Origin: Chara braunii
Taxonomy: Eukaryota > Streptophyta > Charophyceae > Charales > Characeae
DNA: 53,342 nt
Assembly: GCA_003427395.1 (NCBI GenBank)
Contig: BFEA01000256.1
Span: forward strand, 1,810,175 to 1,863,516
Direction: 5' to 3'
A program made the position numbers and the translations under genes. Shown here piece after piece: positions 23,347 through 34,440 of the stretch. Numbering within the stretch: the stretch's first letter is position 1; the number at the start of each line of letters is the position of its first letter. Below the pieces are notes generated by a model, which was not told the origin of the DNA, ran no database searches, and saw only the letters and a list, made by a program, of their open reading frames with translations.

Positions 23347-24215
23347 TTCGCTAAGTAAAATTATGAAATCCCGAAGTGCGATTTCGGTAGCAAAATCCCG
23401 AACAAACGAGTGAATATTATTTCAAAAAATGACTAAGCAAAATCCTGAAATCCCGAAGTGCAATTTTGGTAACGAAATTCTGAATGCACGTGCGGATATA
23501 GCCTAAAAAACTGCTAAGTAAAATCCCGAAATCTTGAAATGGGATTTCGGTAGCGAAATCCAGAACACACATATGCATACAACTTCAAAAAGTAAAATCA
23601 CAAAATCAAGAAGTGCGATTTCAGTAGTGAAATGCCGAACGCACGTGTGGATATAACTTCAAAAAATGCCTAAGGAAAATCACGAAATCCCGAACATACG
23701 TGCGGATAAAGCTTCGAAAAACGGAAGTAAAATATTGAAATCCCGAAGTGCGATTTCGTCTCGAACGCACGTGTAGATATAACTTCAAAAAACGCCTAAG
23801 TAAAATCATGAAATCCTGAAGTGCGATTTCGGTAATGAAATTCTGAACACACGTGCAGATATAGCTTCAAAAACGGCTAAGTAAAATCCCGAAATCCCGA
23901 AGTGCGATTTCGGTATCGAAATCCCGAACGCACGTGTGCATATAATTCGAAAAACGACCAAGTAAAATCTCGAAATCCCGAAGTGCGATTTTGGTAGCGA
24001 AATGTCGAACGCACGTGCGGATATAGCTTCTAAAAACGGCTAAGCAAAATCCCGAAATCCCGAAGTGCGATTTCGGTAGCGAAATTCCGAACGCACGTGT
24101 GGATAGAACTTCGAAAAACGGCTAAGTAAAATCCCGAAATCCCGAAGTGTGATTTTTGTAGCAAAATCCCAAACGCACGTGTGGATATTATTTAGAAAAA
24201 CACTAAGTTCACTTT
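23347..24215 (-). repeat. 80-bp satellite, inverted and diverged subfamily
   Basis: About eleven units reading CTAAGTAAAATC, CGAAATCCCGAAGTGCGA, TTTCGGTAGCGAAAT, GAACGCACGTG and GGATAT. This is the reverse complement of the plus-orientation unit with consistent differences (for example GATTTCGG where the other has GTTTCGG), so it is a separate subfamily. It meets the plus-orientation units head to head near 23347. Confidence 0.9.
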
Positions 24216-25190
24216 AGAGAGTTGTTTATCAAATTAATGAGCATTTCGGATTTCAAAACCATGAATTCACAAAAGTGGATTCCGTCTTCACCAACGCAAA
24301 GCACAAATTCGGGCTTAAAAACCAAGAATTCGCTATCATTTCGCTAACAAGCTTCGCTATCCAATTCGTCGTATTTTTCGGGGTTAATTAACCACGAGTG
24401 CAGGGGCAGTAGGAAAACGATAATAGATTGTTATGAGTAGTGGGGGAAAGAAAAAAAAAACAAAAAAAAAACGAGGGAGATTGCCTCAAAGTTAGAAAGA
24501 ACAACCATTTTGGCTGTATGGGAGCAAAATGTCTCCCACTTCATCCAGAGCTGAATATTCCCAACCTAGATCTTCTGATCTCCAGGACGGCGTTGATACG
24601 AGTGAGAAGGTAAGAAGAGGGAGGTTGAAGAGGTTGGAAAGGGAGAAGGAGAAAGAAAATGGGAGGCTGGGAAAGGGAGGACTTACTCCTCCCAACTTGC
24701 CAACAACTCTCCTCGTTTTCAGGGGAGGGCAGAGAAAAAAGGGAGAATGTTGTTAGATTCAACACCATGCACCTGGCCAAGAGAAGGGATAGGCAAGTGC
24801 AGTTGAGTTTAGTTTTCTTTTTTTTTTTCTTTTAGTTATTTTTCTTTGTTTTTCGTGCATTCTCGTAAGGACACTTGTTCTTACCAGGTGCTACCTCTGG
24901 AAACTGCCAAAGGTAACTGACAGACTTTCGTTTTTATATGGAGTCTGGGAACTGAGAGGTCATAGAAGAAAAAATTGTACTTAACCTTTTCCCTAATGCA
25001 TCTGCTCTGTGAAAATGGTACAGATATATCAAACTGAAAGAGGTTGTAGCTCTCCAACCCCTTATCAGAAGAAAAAAAAAAATAAAAAAAATTCGAAATG
25101 CCATGACCTCAGCTATCTCGTGAAATTTCGAGATGGCTGAGGAAAAGAAAAGAAAAAGAAAAGTAGGGCAGTTAAAGAAACTACTCTCAC
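24216..25190. other. Intergenic DNA, no gene seen
   Basis: Holds A-rich and T-rich runs (about 24450-24475 and 24820-24850) and a purine-rich part near 24600-24680. Short frames on both strands lack motifs. Confidence 0.5.
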
Positions 25191-25850
25191 TAAAGCTGTG
25201 ACTGTCGTGCGACCATTGATCTTGGACAGATCAATAGCTCACTGTGAACCCGCGATTTTGCCTGGGGGCTGGAGTGACGCCCAACCCTCCGCAACTACTA
25301 TAAAATAGGCAGTTATCCCCAAGTGCTACTCATGCTGCCAGTATGTGACGAACACTTGAGTATTGTTGGGGTGTTGGAGGAGCTGCTTAAAAGAAGATCA
25401 AGATACTGTTGAGGAGAAGGATAGTCATAGCTAAGGCAGGGAGCACTCTGCTACCCTTCCTTCTAGCTGGTGTTGGTCCAACGGGACGGGACCAGGGACA
25501 CTACGAAACTACGGCGGCACGACACTAATAAAATATGGGCATGGGGCCCAAGTTTTATTTATTTTGGCAAACCATTTTCCCACTTTTGTGGAAAGCTGCT
25601 GCCGAAATTTTTCGACGGCAAGCAGCGGACGGAAAGGCTATTAGAGGCGGTACCGGCAGAACGGATTCTCGACAGGTAATTTTTCCCACTTTTGTGGGAA
25701 GGTGCTGCCAAAATATTTCGACAACAAGAGGCGAACGACAAAACTATTGACGACGGTATGAGCGGAACGGACCTGGGACAGACTATTTTCCCACTTTTGT
25801 GGGAAGGTGTTGCTGAAAGTTTTTGGCACCGATGGTAATAATTTTAATAG
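25191..25850 (+). mobile_element. LTR-like block with TATA box, copy 2
   Basis: CTATAAAA at 25298-25305 is followed by three tandem units of about 105 bp. Each begins with a TTCCCAC-TTTT-GTGGGAA hairpin (near 25576, 25683-25700 and 25788-25805; the first copy is imperfect) and continues GGTGCTGCC(A/G)AAAT. Homologous to 20100-20760. The hairpin precedes the CTGCC core by a few bases in each unit. Confidence 0.6.
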
Positions 25851-26168
25851 CGTTATGCTGCCGAAATTTGAGTCCGACAGGCGGTACTAGGTGGAAGGGA
25901 AGTGCTGGCGGTCAACAATAACGTCAGTGGATACGGTTTGGAGTGAGGAACCGCCGGCAAGTGAGCGGCACATTATTTTTTCTCTTGTGTCAGTAAAGGC
26001 CGAATATCCTGCATTGCCCAAGTAGGACCAGTGAGACTGGTGGGACATGTAAATAAGACAGGTGGTGCCGGCAAGGAAAGGCTGGTCAGTTATTTTTTGT
26101 GAGAACCAGGGGAGGTTATTTTAGCGAGCGACGTCATCTTGAAGTGGAAAGGAAAAACGTGGGACCCC
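25851..26168. other. Spacer, no gene seen
   Basis: Lies between the plus-strand LTR-like block and the end of the minus-strand block C. No motif recognised. Confidence 0.4.
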
Positions 26169-27680
26169 TGTCGAGCGCATTGGTCCGGCACCTCACAAGG
26201 CAGCGCGGACCCCTCCCGGCCTCGGCACGCTGGAGTCGGTCTGATCCTCGTTGCAAATGTACATGGAGCTTTCGCAAGCCGCTCCGGTTGAGTGCGCCAG
26301 CCATACCTCTCGCGAACCACTACGACTGGATAGGGCCTACGAGAGACACGATTTACCTCCACCTTACGAGAGCTGTCAGGTGGACCAGCCGAGGGCGTTT
26401 CCGTTCGTTGTAGCATAGGGGGTACGCACGGTATCACGCCTCTATCGGACCCACATGCGAACCGACGTTTTGGGGGGCTGAGGTCCCAAGAGCGACTCGT
26501 CGCCAGTCGACTAGGATGCATCCCACACGCCACGCGCACACTACTATAAAGGACATAAAAAATATAAACACACACACACACACGCACGTAAATATACGTA
26601 TACAGAACGACACTGAACAAACAACGCGACAACACTTCTAGTCCCTTAGTAGCCATCCCATAACTCTCCGATGCGGAAATCGGATAGACGTCGCGCTCGA
26701 GACTTAGTATAAAACCGCGCGGACGGAGGGTTAACTCATATCGACTTGCAATGTAAGCGTACGCAAGCGGTCGCAATGATGGCGTACTATGTAGTACCCA
26801 TACTTATGCGATCCTCGTTAATCTCGAGGGTCGCAATCGACACTCAAGTGTCGGCTGACACGCGCCTTGAGGGACTGATCTCTCGACGCTGGACAACCGC
26901 CAAGTGCGGTTTAAAACCACACCCTCCTCTGCACCCTGCGGAGAGTGGGTGGTATACAGGTTCATACCTGTGGTGACAATCATCTTTTATTGCCTGGAGA
27001 CCAACTCCATCATCTAGGGTCTGGAGAGAAATCAAGGGGTTTGACTTTGACGCCTGCCACAGACTACAATGTCCAACCATAAAAATTCTAAAGAGCAAAG
27101 GCTAAAAGGAAAAGTCTCATTTCCCTCGAAAATATAATCTGTTTAACCCTTACGCACGGTCACTGTAGGCCGCACAAAACAATCAAGACATATATATTCA
27201 CATATATAGAGAGGGTTATTAATATAGAACGATCACTTCTCACAGTCACAATGAGACTCCTCTAAGCTATATATATATATATATGTATGTGAGCGCAGAC
27301 AGTCAAATCCAAAGTCTGAATCATTACACATACCTGCAATCACATTAAAGATTCAACCAAAAAGTTCATGCACTACACGGGGTCAACTTCAATCATTCTC
27401 TGCACTCACACCCCTTGCTTTTAGCCATACAAGACTCACTATTTGTGCAACTCTCAAAATAAAATACTCAGTACTTTTCTTTAAATGACCATTCAAATAA
27501 AGTCCGGGTGAAAACACATCAAAACAATTCAAATCACAAGGCTAAAACCTTTAGGTAAAGTGGCAAGAGTGGATTGAAGTTGAGTTGTAAATCGAGGAAT
27601 CGGCAACAGACCTGTTATCTGCGATAACAGAAGATGATTCTCGTAGGATCAAGTTGAATCTAGTCCTGATCTTAAATCAA
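26169..27680 (-). mobile_element. LTR-like block C, minus strand
   Basis: Read on the minus strand it carries the landmarks of block A in order: a CTGTTATC/GATAACAG stem-loop (27612-27630), TTTTCACCCGGAC, GTGCAGAGAATG, TTGAAGTTGACCCC, GTCAAAGTCAAACCCCTT, CGCAGGGTGCAG, a GTCAGCCGACACTTGAG segment, CCCTCGGC and a final GCGCTCGACA (complement at 26169-26178). A (CA)n tract (about 26564-26584) and TA tracts near 27188 and 27272 lie inside. The 228-codon minus frame at 26090-26776 lies over LTR sequence and is not a gene. Confidence 0.7.
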
Positions 27681-27879
27681 TCGATCAAGAAGACCTGTAA
27701 CACAAGACAGACCAATCCCCAAGCTAAATCTATAAGTCCGTGGAGAATAATCTCCATATCATGATCTTGCTCAAAATTATTCTGTTTAACTGATCCTAAC
27801 AGAATGATCTCCTTTATACAGAGTGGATTTCCAGGATTGCCACCTGTCAAAATATAATCTAACTCCTCTAAAGTAAGAA

Positions 27880-28410
27880 AATTTTGGCAGCGTTTCCCGT
27901 AGGAAAAGTGCATTCTCAGAATTTATAATAACTCAAAATATGAAAGCAAAAACAAATTCTAATTCTGGAAAGTCAAATTAATAAAAATTATGGCAGCATC
28001 TCCTTTAGAAAGGTAGATTTTCCAGATTTATACTAAGTCAGGTAGGAACTCAGAAGCTAGACTTGAGTTTAACTTCCAGACGAAGTCCAACTGACCCCTT
28101 AGATTTGTAGAAATTTCGGCAGTACTTCCCGTAGAGAAAATGTTATTCCAAGATTTATACAAAACTAAGTTCAGAATCTAAAGTGACTTTGACTTTTCAA
28201 GGTCTAATTTTGTCTAACTCCCTGAATTAGCAAAAAATTGGGCAGCACTCCCTTTAAAAAATGAGGTTTTCCAAAGTTTTACTGAGCCAAAGAGTTAGAA
28301 AAAATGGACCCTGAAACAGACAAAATTTGACTAAGTCCTTGATTTTGTAGAAATTTCGGCAGCGCTTCCCGTAGAAAAAGTGACTTATCAAGATTTATAC
28401 AAGCCCAAGC
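27880..28410 (-). repeat. Five tandem 106-125 bp units with the CTGCC core, minus strand
   Basis: On the plus strand the cores GGCAG(C/T) lie at about 27886, 27991, 28116, 28240 and 28356. Each is followed by a CCCGTAG(A/G)AAAA-like word and then AGATTTATAC. The same unit lies beside LTR-like blocks at 11640 and 47360. Confidence 0.8.
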
Positions 28411-28439
28411 ATAATACAAGATCCCAGAAAATGCAAAAA

Positions 28440-29940
28440 TTGACCTAAGTAAAAATAAACTTAACTCAGAAAATGCAGGCCTGCAGATCCTTGCTCGCCA
28501 TCCCTTAAACCTCCAAAATTCACTATTCCCCTACCGCAATCGCCCTTCAAACGAGCGAGGACTGTCCTTCTTTTTCCTCACAATGAATCTCCACCACTCC
28601 TTCCTTCGCAAGGACCTGGCGCGAAAGCCCTTCCTGATTCATCCTCACTTCTGCGTTCGATGGCCTCGTTGTTTTTACCACTGACCCCCCAGCGCCTTAG
28701 CGCAGCGACCTTCGCCTCTGCCTTGGCCAGCCCGAGGGAACCTCGAAAAAGATCAGCTACATGCTGGTCTGCTTAGCCTATCGCCCCTATGGTCCTAAGC
28801 CCGACGAACGATCTGCACATACCGGCTCCGTCGCAGCCCTTCCTCTCGTTCTACTCAGGGCGCTACCGCCTCGAGCATCCAACAACCAGCTCCCACATGG
28901 ACAGCCGGTCGCGGCGCAACATGCTACAAGCATAGCGCGGTGTCGGACCAAATACCCTTACAAGGGTATTTAGCCATGCTTTTGCATTCGACACGGTGAC
29001 AGCGTCGGCTACCATGATGGAGCTAGTCTGGAATGGAAAGGGTGTGCACGCTTGAGCGTGACACTCGAAACGAATTCCTCGACCATTGAGGCCGGGGCAA
29101 AATCGGTGAGAAAATTTCGTTAAGTATGCGCGCGCGTTGTTATGACGCACGATGTGAAGGTTAGGATCTGCAGTAATACCCTTCGACCGAAGGGGTTGAG
29201 GGGTCGATAGGGTTGATGTTATGACAAGTGGATCTACGATGTTCGCTGAGACTTAAACGTCAGTACATTAGTCAGAATAAACTAATATGTGCCCCGACTG
29301 TACGACCGGAGCGATTATTAGTGAATGATCATCGGGGTTGAGGTAGCACCCCGATTTTTTTTGACGTTTACTCGAGCGGTACCTTTATCCTTACTAGTGC
29401 ACCGTAAGTGAGGTTGAGGCTTTAGCTCAGCCTCCCATAGGTAGAAAGGGAGTCGCCCTTGGGAGGTGACTTCCTTGCCGCATGACTACACGAGCGACCG
29501 GTGCCTTCGTCCCTCTGCAGAAAGAGACACCGTTGCAAACCCTGATATCATCCTCGCAGGGCATGTGCCCGCCTACCTGACGGTACTGGGCCTCTGGAAA
29601 ATGCCAACTTTTGTCTTCTTCTACTCGGCCTCGAGTATCCGGCACGTCCACCTCCAATTGGTGTGGCACCGGCCTAACTGCTACCGGAGTGTTTTTACAC
29701 TGCAGCCCTCAAAGGACGCGGCCATAGGTGCTGTCGTATCGGGCCGCTCAAACAATCAGGTGTCCCTACGGGACGCACACACAGGCTATGGGACACCCAC
29801 ACTCAGGTCGACAAGCACTCGGGCAGGCATACTAACCTGCAAGCGTACACACACACTAACTTAGGGAAAATGGGGCTCAGGCCACTAGTCGGACTGAGCC
29901 CCGCTACTGTTTACATACTAAGCTGCTCCCCTTCTATTCG
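28440..29940. other. Repeat-derived DNA with two strong hairpins, no gene seen
   Basis: A perfect inverted repeat AAATACCCTT / AAGGGTATTT with a 2-base centre lies at 28950-28971. A hairpin ATCGGGGT / ACCCCGAT (29331-29355) is followed by a T run. GC-richer frames around 28700-28970 and 29466-29864 have no motif I can name and probably belong to retroelement remains. Confidence 0.5.
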
Positions 29941-29944
29941 AAGT

Positions 29945-30033
29945 GGGAGCTAGCTTAGTAGGTTAGGGTGCTGGACTGTCAAGCTTGAGGTGTAGGCATC
30001 GAGTCCACCCCAATCCCAGAGCTAGCTCTTTTT
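29945..30033 (+). mobile_element. tRNA-derived SINE-like pol III unit
   Basis: TAGCTTAGTAGG (29951-29962) is an exact match to the tRNA A-box pattern, and GGCATCGAGTCC (29995-30006) is close to the B box. The 5' GAGCTAGCT (29947-29955) pairs with the 3' AGCTAGCTC (30020-30028), followed by TTTTT. The anticodon arm does not pair, so it is not a functional tRNA. A minus-strand tRNA-like T-arm (complement of GGGTTCAAATCC at 30075-30086) lies next to it. Confidence 0.65.
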
Positions 30034-30039
30034 ACAAGG

Positions 30040-30754
30040 AGCTTTACTGTTTTTCACTCGGTTTAGGTTGGCCGGGATTTGAACCCGCAACCTCGGACCT
30101 ACGAGTAGTTAGATTCTGTTGATTAGTTAAAGTTTGAGTCTCTGCCTGACATTTGGCTTGTACGGGTAGTTGGTTATTGAATTTTTTTTTTTTTTTTTTT
30201 TCTTTTCTTTTCGTTTATTTGTTAATAGTTAGATTCGGTTCTTTCATTTTTACGTTACTTTTTTTTAAAAGATTCACTTTAATGAATCTGCCTATGAAAC
30301 TAGGGCAGATTAAGTGTGAAGGGAAACGAGGACCTTCTGTTGCAGTAACTCCCGTGCGATCTTGATCGCGCCGGGTCTAGCTGCGACACGAAGGAGATCG
30401 CTAGCAAGGAGAGCGGCGTGCGGGAGTGCGCGCGCAGCGGGTGGAAGAGCGGGCGCGGGGGTAGTGTATGCGCGACCGACGAAGATGGCAACGAGGAGCA
30501 GTGCAGGGACTGCGCGGTGGTAGCAGGAGAGGAGACGTGCGGAGGGAAAAGGAGGAGGATTGCGAGGAAGAAGGGCGACACGCGGGAGAGAAAAGGGAGG
30601 AGTAGTGGTAGGAGAAGACAGAAGAAGAAGAAGAAATAGGAAGGAAGGAGGAGGAGAAGAAGAAGAAGGAGGGAGAAAGGAGAGGAGGAGAGGGCGCGAT
30701 GAGAAACAGCGGGCAAGTAGGAGGAGGTGCGCAAACGGCTGCGGGCTCGCGCGC
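30040..30754. other. Poly(T) and polypurine DNA, no gene seen
   Basis: A T run at about 30182-30201 is followed by unremarkable DNA. A long GA/GGA-rich plus strand (about 30400-30715) gives Arg/Glu-rich and Ser/Pro-rich artefact frames. Confidence 0.6.
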
Positions 30755-30935
30755 GATGGGGGTAGACTGTGTAATTATCGATCTTGAACGAGGAATGCCT
30801 AATAAGCGCGAGTCATCAGCTCGCACTGACTACGTCCCTGCCCTTTGTACCCACCGCCGTTGCTCCTACCAGTTGAATGGTCCGGTGAAGTGTCTGGATT
30901 GCGGTGATCTGGGCAGTTTGCCGTCGGGAGTGCGG
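30755..30935 (+). pseudogene. 18S rRNA 3'-region fragment, decayed
   Basis: The text matches the conserved 3' part of nuclear small-subunit rRNA: GAACGAGGAATGCCTA, AAGCGCGAGTCATCAGCTCG, ACTACGTCCCTGCCCTTTGT, a changed CACACCGCCCGT region and TTGAATGGTCCGGTGAAGTG. Substitutions and a small deletion in the otherwise invariant decoding-site region (ACCCACCGCCGTTG) show it is not functional. It covers only about 180 nt of a gene normally near 1.8 kb, with no ITS or other rRNA beside it. Confidence 0.9.
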
Positions 30936-31190
30936 TGCACCTACAGACGACGACGACGACGACGGTAATGACAACTAAACGACGAACTGCTGACGACGAT
31001 GACGACGATAACGGAGCACCAAAGTGAGAACAGGTGAGTCTCCGATTTCGCGGCTCACCCCGACATTGTCAACATCCAAAAACGAGGGAACATAAATAAA
31101 CAAATAAATAAATAAATAAGCAAATAACTAAAATAAAGTGAATGAATCTAACGCAATAATGAGGAAAGATTCATTCACTACTATACACGT
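30936..31190. repeat. (GAC)n and (AAAT)n short tracts
   Basis: GAC triplets at about 30946-30965 and an AAAT/AAAC tract at about 31092-31120, with no gene between. Confidence 0.8.
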
Positions 31191-31591
31191 GTGTGTGTAT
31201 ACGATTAGTATGTGTGCGAGAGAGAGAGAGTACTTCTTCTTTCTCTTCTAAGTCCGCCATCTCTTCTTCACCCTCTCCCTATCTAACTTCTCAGTATCTG
31301 CGGACTATGAGAGAGAGCGAGAGAGGAGAGAGAGAGAGAGAGGAGACGATAAGTCTCCAACCTTGGCCAACAGCTCTCTGGCCCACGGCTCGCCGCGCAC
31401 TACGGAACAAATCGCGCAGCGGGGAACGAACTGGGCACACGGAGAGAGAGATCGAGGAGAGAGAGGGAGAGATTGAGATGAAGGAAAGCGGGGGGGGGAG
31501 TCCCATCGTAAGGGCAAGCAAGATTGAACGACTCATTCACTACAAAGTTGTAAATTTCACTACTATACATATGTGAGTGTGTATACGATGT

Positions 31592-31671
<80 letters not shown>

Positions 31672-31854
31672 AACAACAGAAAAAAAGAGCGAAAGAGAGA
31701 TCGGTTCGTTGAGCACGTACCTGGGCAACAGGTAAGTTGCTGAGGCCGCGGCTGGATTCGCGCAGCTTCCGTGAAAAGGATGAGTGAACCCGATCGAACC
31801 TTCCGATGCGACGTCGACAGATTCGTCACTACACATGTGTGTATATGTGTGTGT

Positions 31855-31905
<51 letters not shown>

Positions 31906-31998
31906 TGTGTGTGTGTGTATGTGTGTATGTGTGTGTGTGTGTCTGTGTGTGTAAGAAGGAGAGACTATAAGTCTCCAGCCCCACGGTTCGCCGGACGC
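31191..31998. repeat. Cluster of (GT)n and (GA)n microsatellites
   Basis: GT and GA tracts occur at about 31188-31230, 31310-31345, 31440-31480, 31590-31670 and 31834-31952. Recurrent text (TTCACTACTATACA(T/C), AGTCTCCA(A/G)CC, GACGATAAGT/GACTATAAGT) shows internal duplication of a microsatellite-bearing unit. No gene. Confidence 0.8.
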
Positions 31999-31999
31999 T

Positions 32000-32253
32000 A
32001 CTCGGATCGATAGAACGAGCAAATCTGGAAATGACAGTGTATGTTTCTACGTTTCAGTGGAAGATTCATTTTGTTTTGCTCGTCCTATCGATGGAATGTG
32101 TGTGTGTGTGTGGGGGGGGGGGGAGAGAGAGAAACTTACCTGTTGCCGTCGGTTGTTCTCCGTACTGTAGCGCACCGATCCTCCCGAACGCAACACACCC
32201 TCTCTCGATTTCACCGGAGCTGAAAGGTAGCTTGAATACATGTATTATCACTA

Positions 32254-32309
<56 letters not shown>

Positions 32310-32753
32310 GTATTACTATGTTTATTCCTGTCGAGTTCCGATTAATGCCATGCACGTTCGAGAAAAAAACAGGAGGAGGGGTGCACGTGACATCTGTGAG
32401 TTGGGAATCGAGGTTGTGATTGTTACGGGAGACATACCTGGTGCTTGAGGCGAACGACATTGGCCGAGATTTGCTCGTATTTCGGGGAGCTGTTGACGTC
32501 ATCAACGACATTATAGTCTAGGCTAGATAGGATCTGTCATCTGTAGTCTGGGCGCCAAGCGCCAGATAGGATATCAACATTGGATCTTTGTTGATAATGA
32601 TGACAAGACTATTGCAGCATTGTCAATTATGAGCTTATAATGTGCTCGCAATTCTGCTCTTGGTTCGAGGTCATGACTATCTGGTTTTATATGTATGTTG
32701 CTGCTTGATTTCTAAAGTTTGTTATCGCTCATTTTCCTTGCATTATGTTTACG

Positions 32754-32837
<84 letters not shown>

Positions 32838-32850
32838 TCATCCTAGTAAG
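32000..32850. repeat. (TTA)n-associated module, copy 1
   Basis: A G run (32112-32122) and a first TTA tract (32255-32308) precede a module from about 32430 (GACATACCTGG) through TTTCGG and CTG(T)TGACGTCA to CCTTGCATTATG, which runs into a second TTA tract (32754-32837). The same order is found at 33650-34066 and 35870-36302. Confidence 0.65.
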
Positions 32851-33109
32851 ATAACACCTATGTGTGTTTGAAGAGAAGACCGGAGTAGAACACCGTGGGG
32901 AGGAAGAAGAGTATTCACGGGAAGAGGGAGAGTGTGAGAGAAAGAGACGGGGGGGGAGCTTATGGAGGAATGAAGGACGCATTCCTGAACACCGTGCACG
33001 GTTGAAAAGTCGGAGGTTGTGTGTGCATGTGTGTGTGTGTGTGAGTGAGAGAGAGAAAGAGAGAGAGGAGAGAGACAGACGAGAACTGTATGCGTGTGTT
33101 AGAAATATG

Positions 33110-33116
<7 letters not shown>

Positions 33117-33148
<32 letters not shown>

Positions 33149-33245
33149 TCAAATAGAACTGCCCGGTAAACCGTAGGCAGAGAGGGAGAAGAGGACAACA
33201 AACGAGGGGCTGTGACAAACTGTTTCGTCGGAGTTTCACCGACTC

Positions 33246-33291
<46 letters not shown>

Positions 33292-33380
33292 AATAGAACT
33301 GCCCTGTAAACCGTAGGCAGAGAGGGAGAAGAGGACAACAAACGAGGGGCTGTGACAAACTGTTTCGTCGGAGTTTCACC

Positions 33381-33438
<58 letters not shown>

Positions 33439-33600
33439 GGACAATACATATATATATATATATACATATATATATTTATATATATATATATATATAGCCA
33501 AACAAAACTGACCAGTAAACCTCGGGCAGCGAGGGAGAAAAGGACAACAGAAGAGAGGCTGGGACGAACTGTTTTCATCAGAATTTCACTGCCTCATCAC
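33117..33600 (+). repeat. Three (TA)n-bounded modules of about 98 bp
   Basis: Modules at 33147-33244 and 33287-33384 are nearly identical over the shared 95 bases from AAATAGAACTGCCC to TTTCACCGACT (one difference seen). A diverged third copy lies at 33497-33600. Each is separated by TA tracts (33117-33146, about 33248-33286, 33385-33435, 33450-33496). No terminal inverted repeat. Flanking TA on both sides recalls microsatellite-targeting elements such as the rice Micron type. Confidence 0.85.
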
Positions 33601-33609
33601 ACAAATGTA

Positions 33610-33984
33610 GAGAGAGAGAGAAGGATGATGATGATGATGATGATGTAGGGGTACGTACCTAGTCTTGACGATAGTCTACATGTTCAGCATCTTCATGCAT
33701 TTCGGTTTAGATGCCGACGTCAACAGTTGCATTGTCAGTTAGTAGGTAAGATAGTCACGTAGAGTAGGCTGTGCGCTGGTTGCCAGACAGAGAGGAGCGA
33801 CCTTGGATGTTATGTTGGTGTGGTTTATGGGCTTAAACATTGGCTCATTACTTCATTATATTGCTCTACATGGATGGTTTCTCGGTGCATCTGTACTCTC
33901 TGCTTAGACACGATTACTTGGGACATCTGTGTGATTTCGCACTTTTGAGTTTTCTGTAGATCGTTCACACTCGTATTCCTTGCA

Positions 33985-34027
<43 letters not shown>

Positions 34028-34066
34028 CTATTATTATTATTATTATATTATTTTATTATTATCGTG
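33610..34066. repeat. (TTA)n-associated module, copy 2
   Basis: A short GAT tract (about 33626-33644) precedes GTACGTACCTAGTC, TTTCGGTT, GCCGACGTCAACAG, GCATTGTCAG and finally CCTTGCATATTATTATT. The TTA tract runs to about 34066. Text after the tract (AGAGAAGA, then GGGAGGGGATGAGTATGCACG) resembles text after the tract in copy 1 (GAAGAGTATTCACG), so the tract is internal to the repeat. Confidence 0.65.
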
Positions 34067-34160
34067 TTTTAATCGTAGCAATAATATGTGGTTGCCAGAG
34101 TAGAGAAGAGAAACGTGGGAGGGGATGAGTATGCACGACAGTAAGAGGAGAAAGCGAGTT

Positions 34161-34440
34161 CGTGATGCTCTTAGATGTTCTGGACCGCACGCACGCCACA
34201 CTGATGAATCCAACGAATCACTTGCAAGGGTCCGAAGGTTCAGATAACCTTCTTAAGGATCATTGTTACGGGGATGGATTCTTGTAAATTTTTTATCTTG
34301 GATAAGGAATGCCTAGTAAGCGCGAGTCATCAACTCACGCTGATTATGTCCCTGCCATTTGTACACACCAACCGTTTGCTCCTTATGATTAAATAGTCCG
34401 GTGAAGAGTCTAGATCATGGTGAGCTCTGCCTGCCTCAGC
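34161..34440 (+). pseudogene. 18S rRNA 3'-region fragment, longer and more decayed copy
   Basis: Starts at GTGATGCTCTTAGATGTTCT, continues CCGCACGCACGCCACACTGATG, then GGAATGCCTAGTAAGCG, CGAGTCATCAACTCACGCTG, TATGTCCCTGCCATTTGTAC, ACACACC and AGTCCGGTGAAGAGTC. This is the last roughly 300 nt of 18S rRNA with many substitutions and rearranged text in the middle. It overlaps the region represented at 30755-30935 but differs from it, so the two are independent or anciently split copies. Confidence 0.9.

Noticed and set aside
26090-26776. 228-codon minus-strand frame
   Set aside because: It lies over LTR block C, whose relatives elsewhere in the window do not keep the frame open.
29331-29362. 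Rho-independent-type terminator hairpin with T run
   Set aside because: The fold is good, but the setting is nuclear eukaryotic DNA with no gene upstream; treated as chance or repeat structure.
29945-30033. Functional tRNA gene
   Set aside because: A and B boxes are present but the anticodon arm does not pair and the terminal stem is not tRNA-like.
30755-34440. Functional rRNA genes
   Set aside because: Only 180-280 nt each, with substitutions in positions that are invariant in working 18S rRNA.
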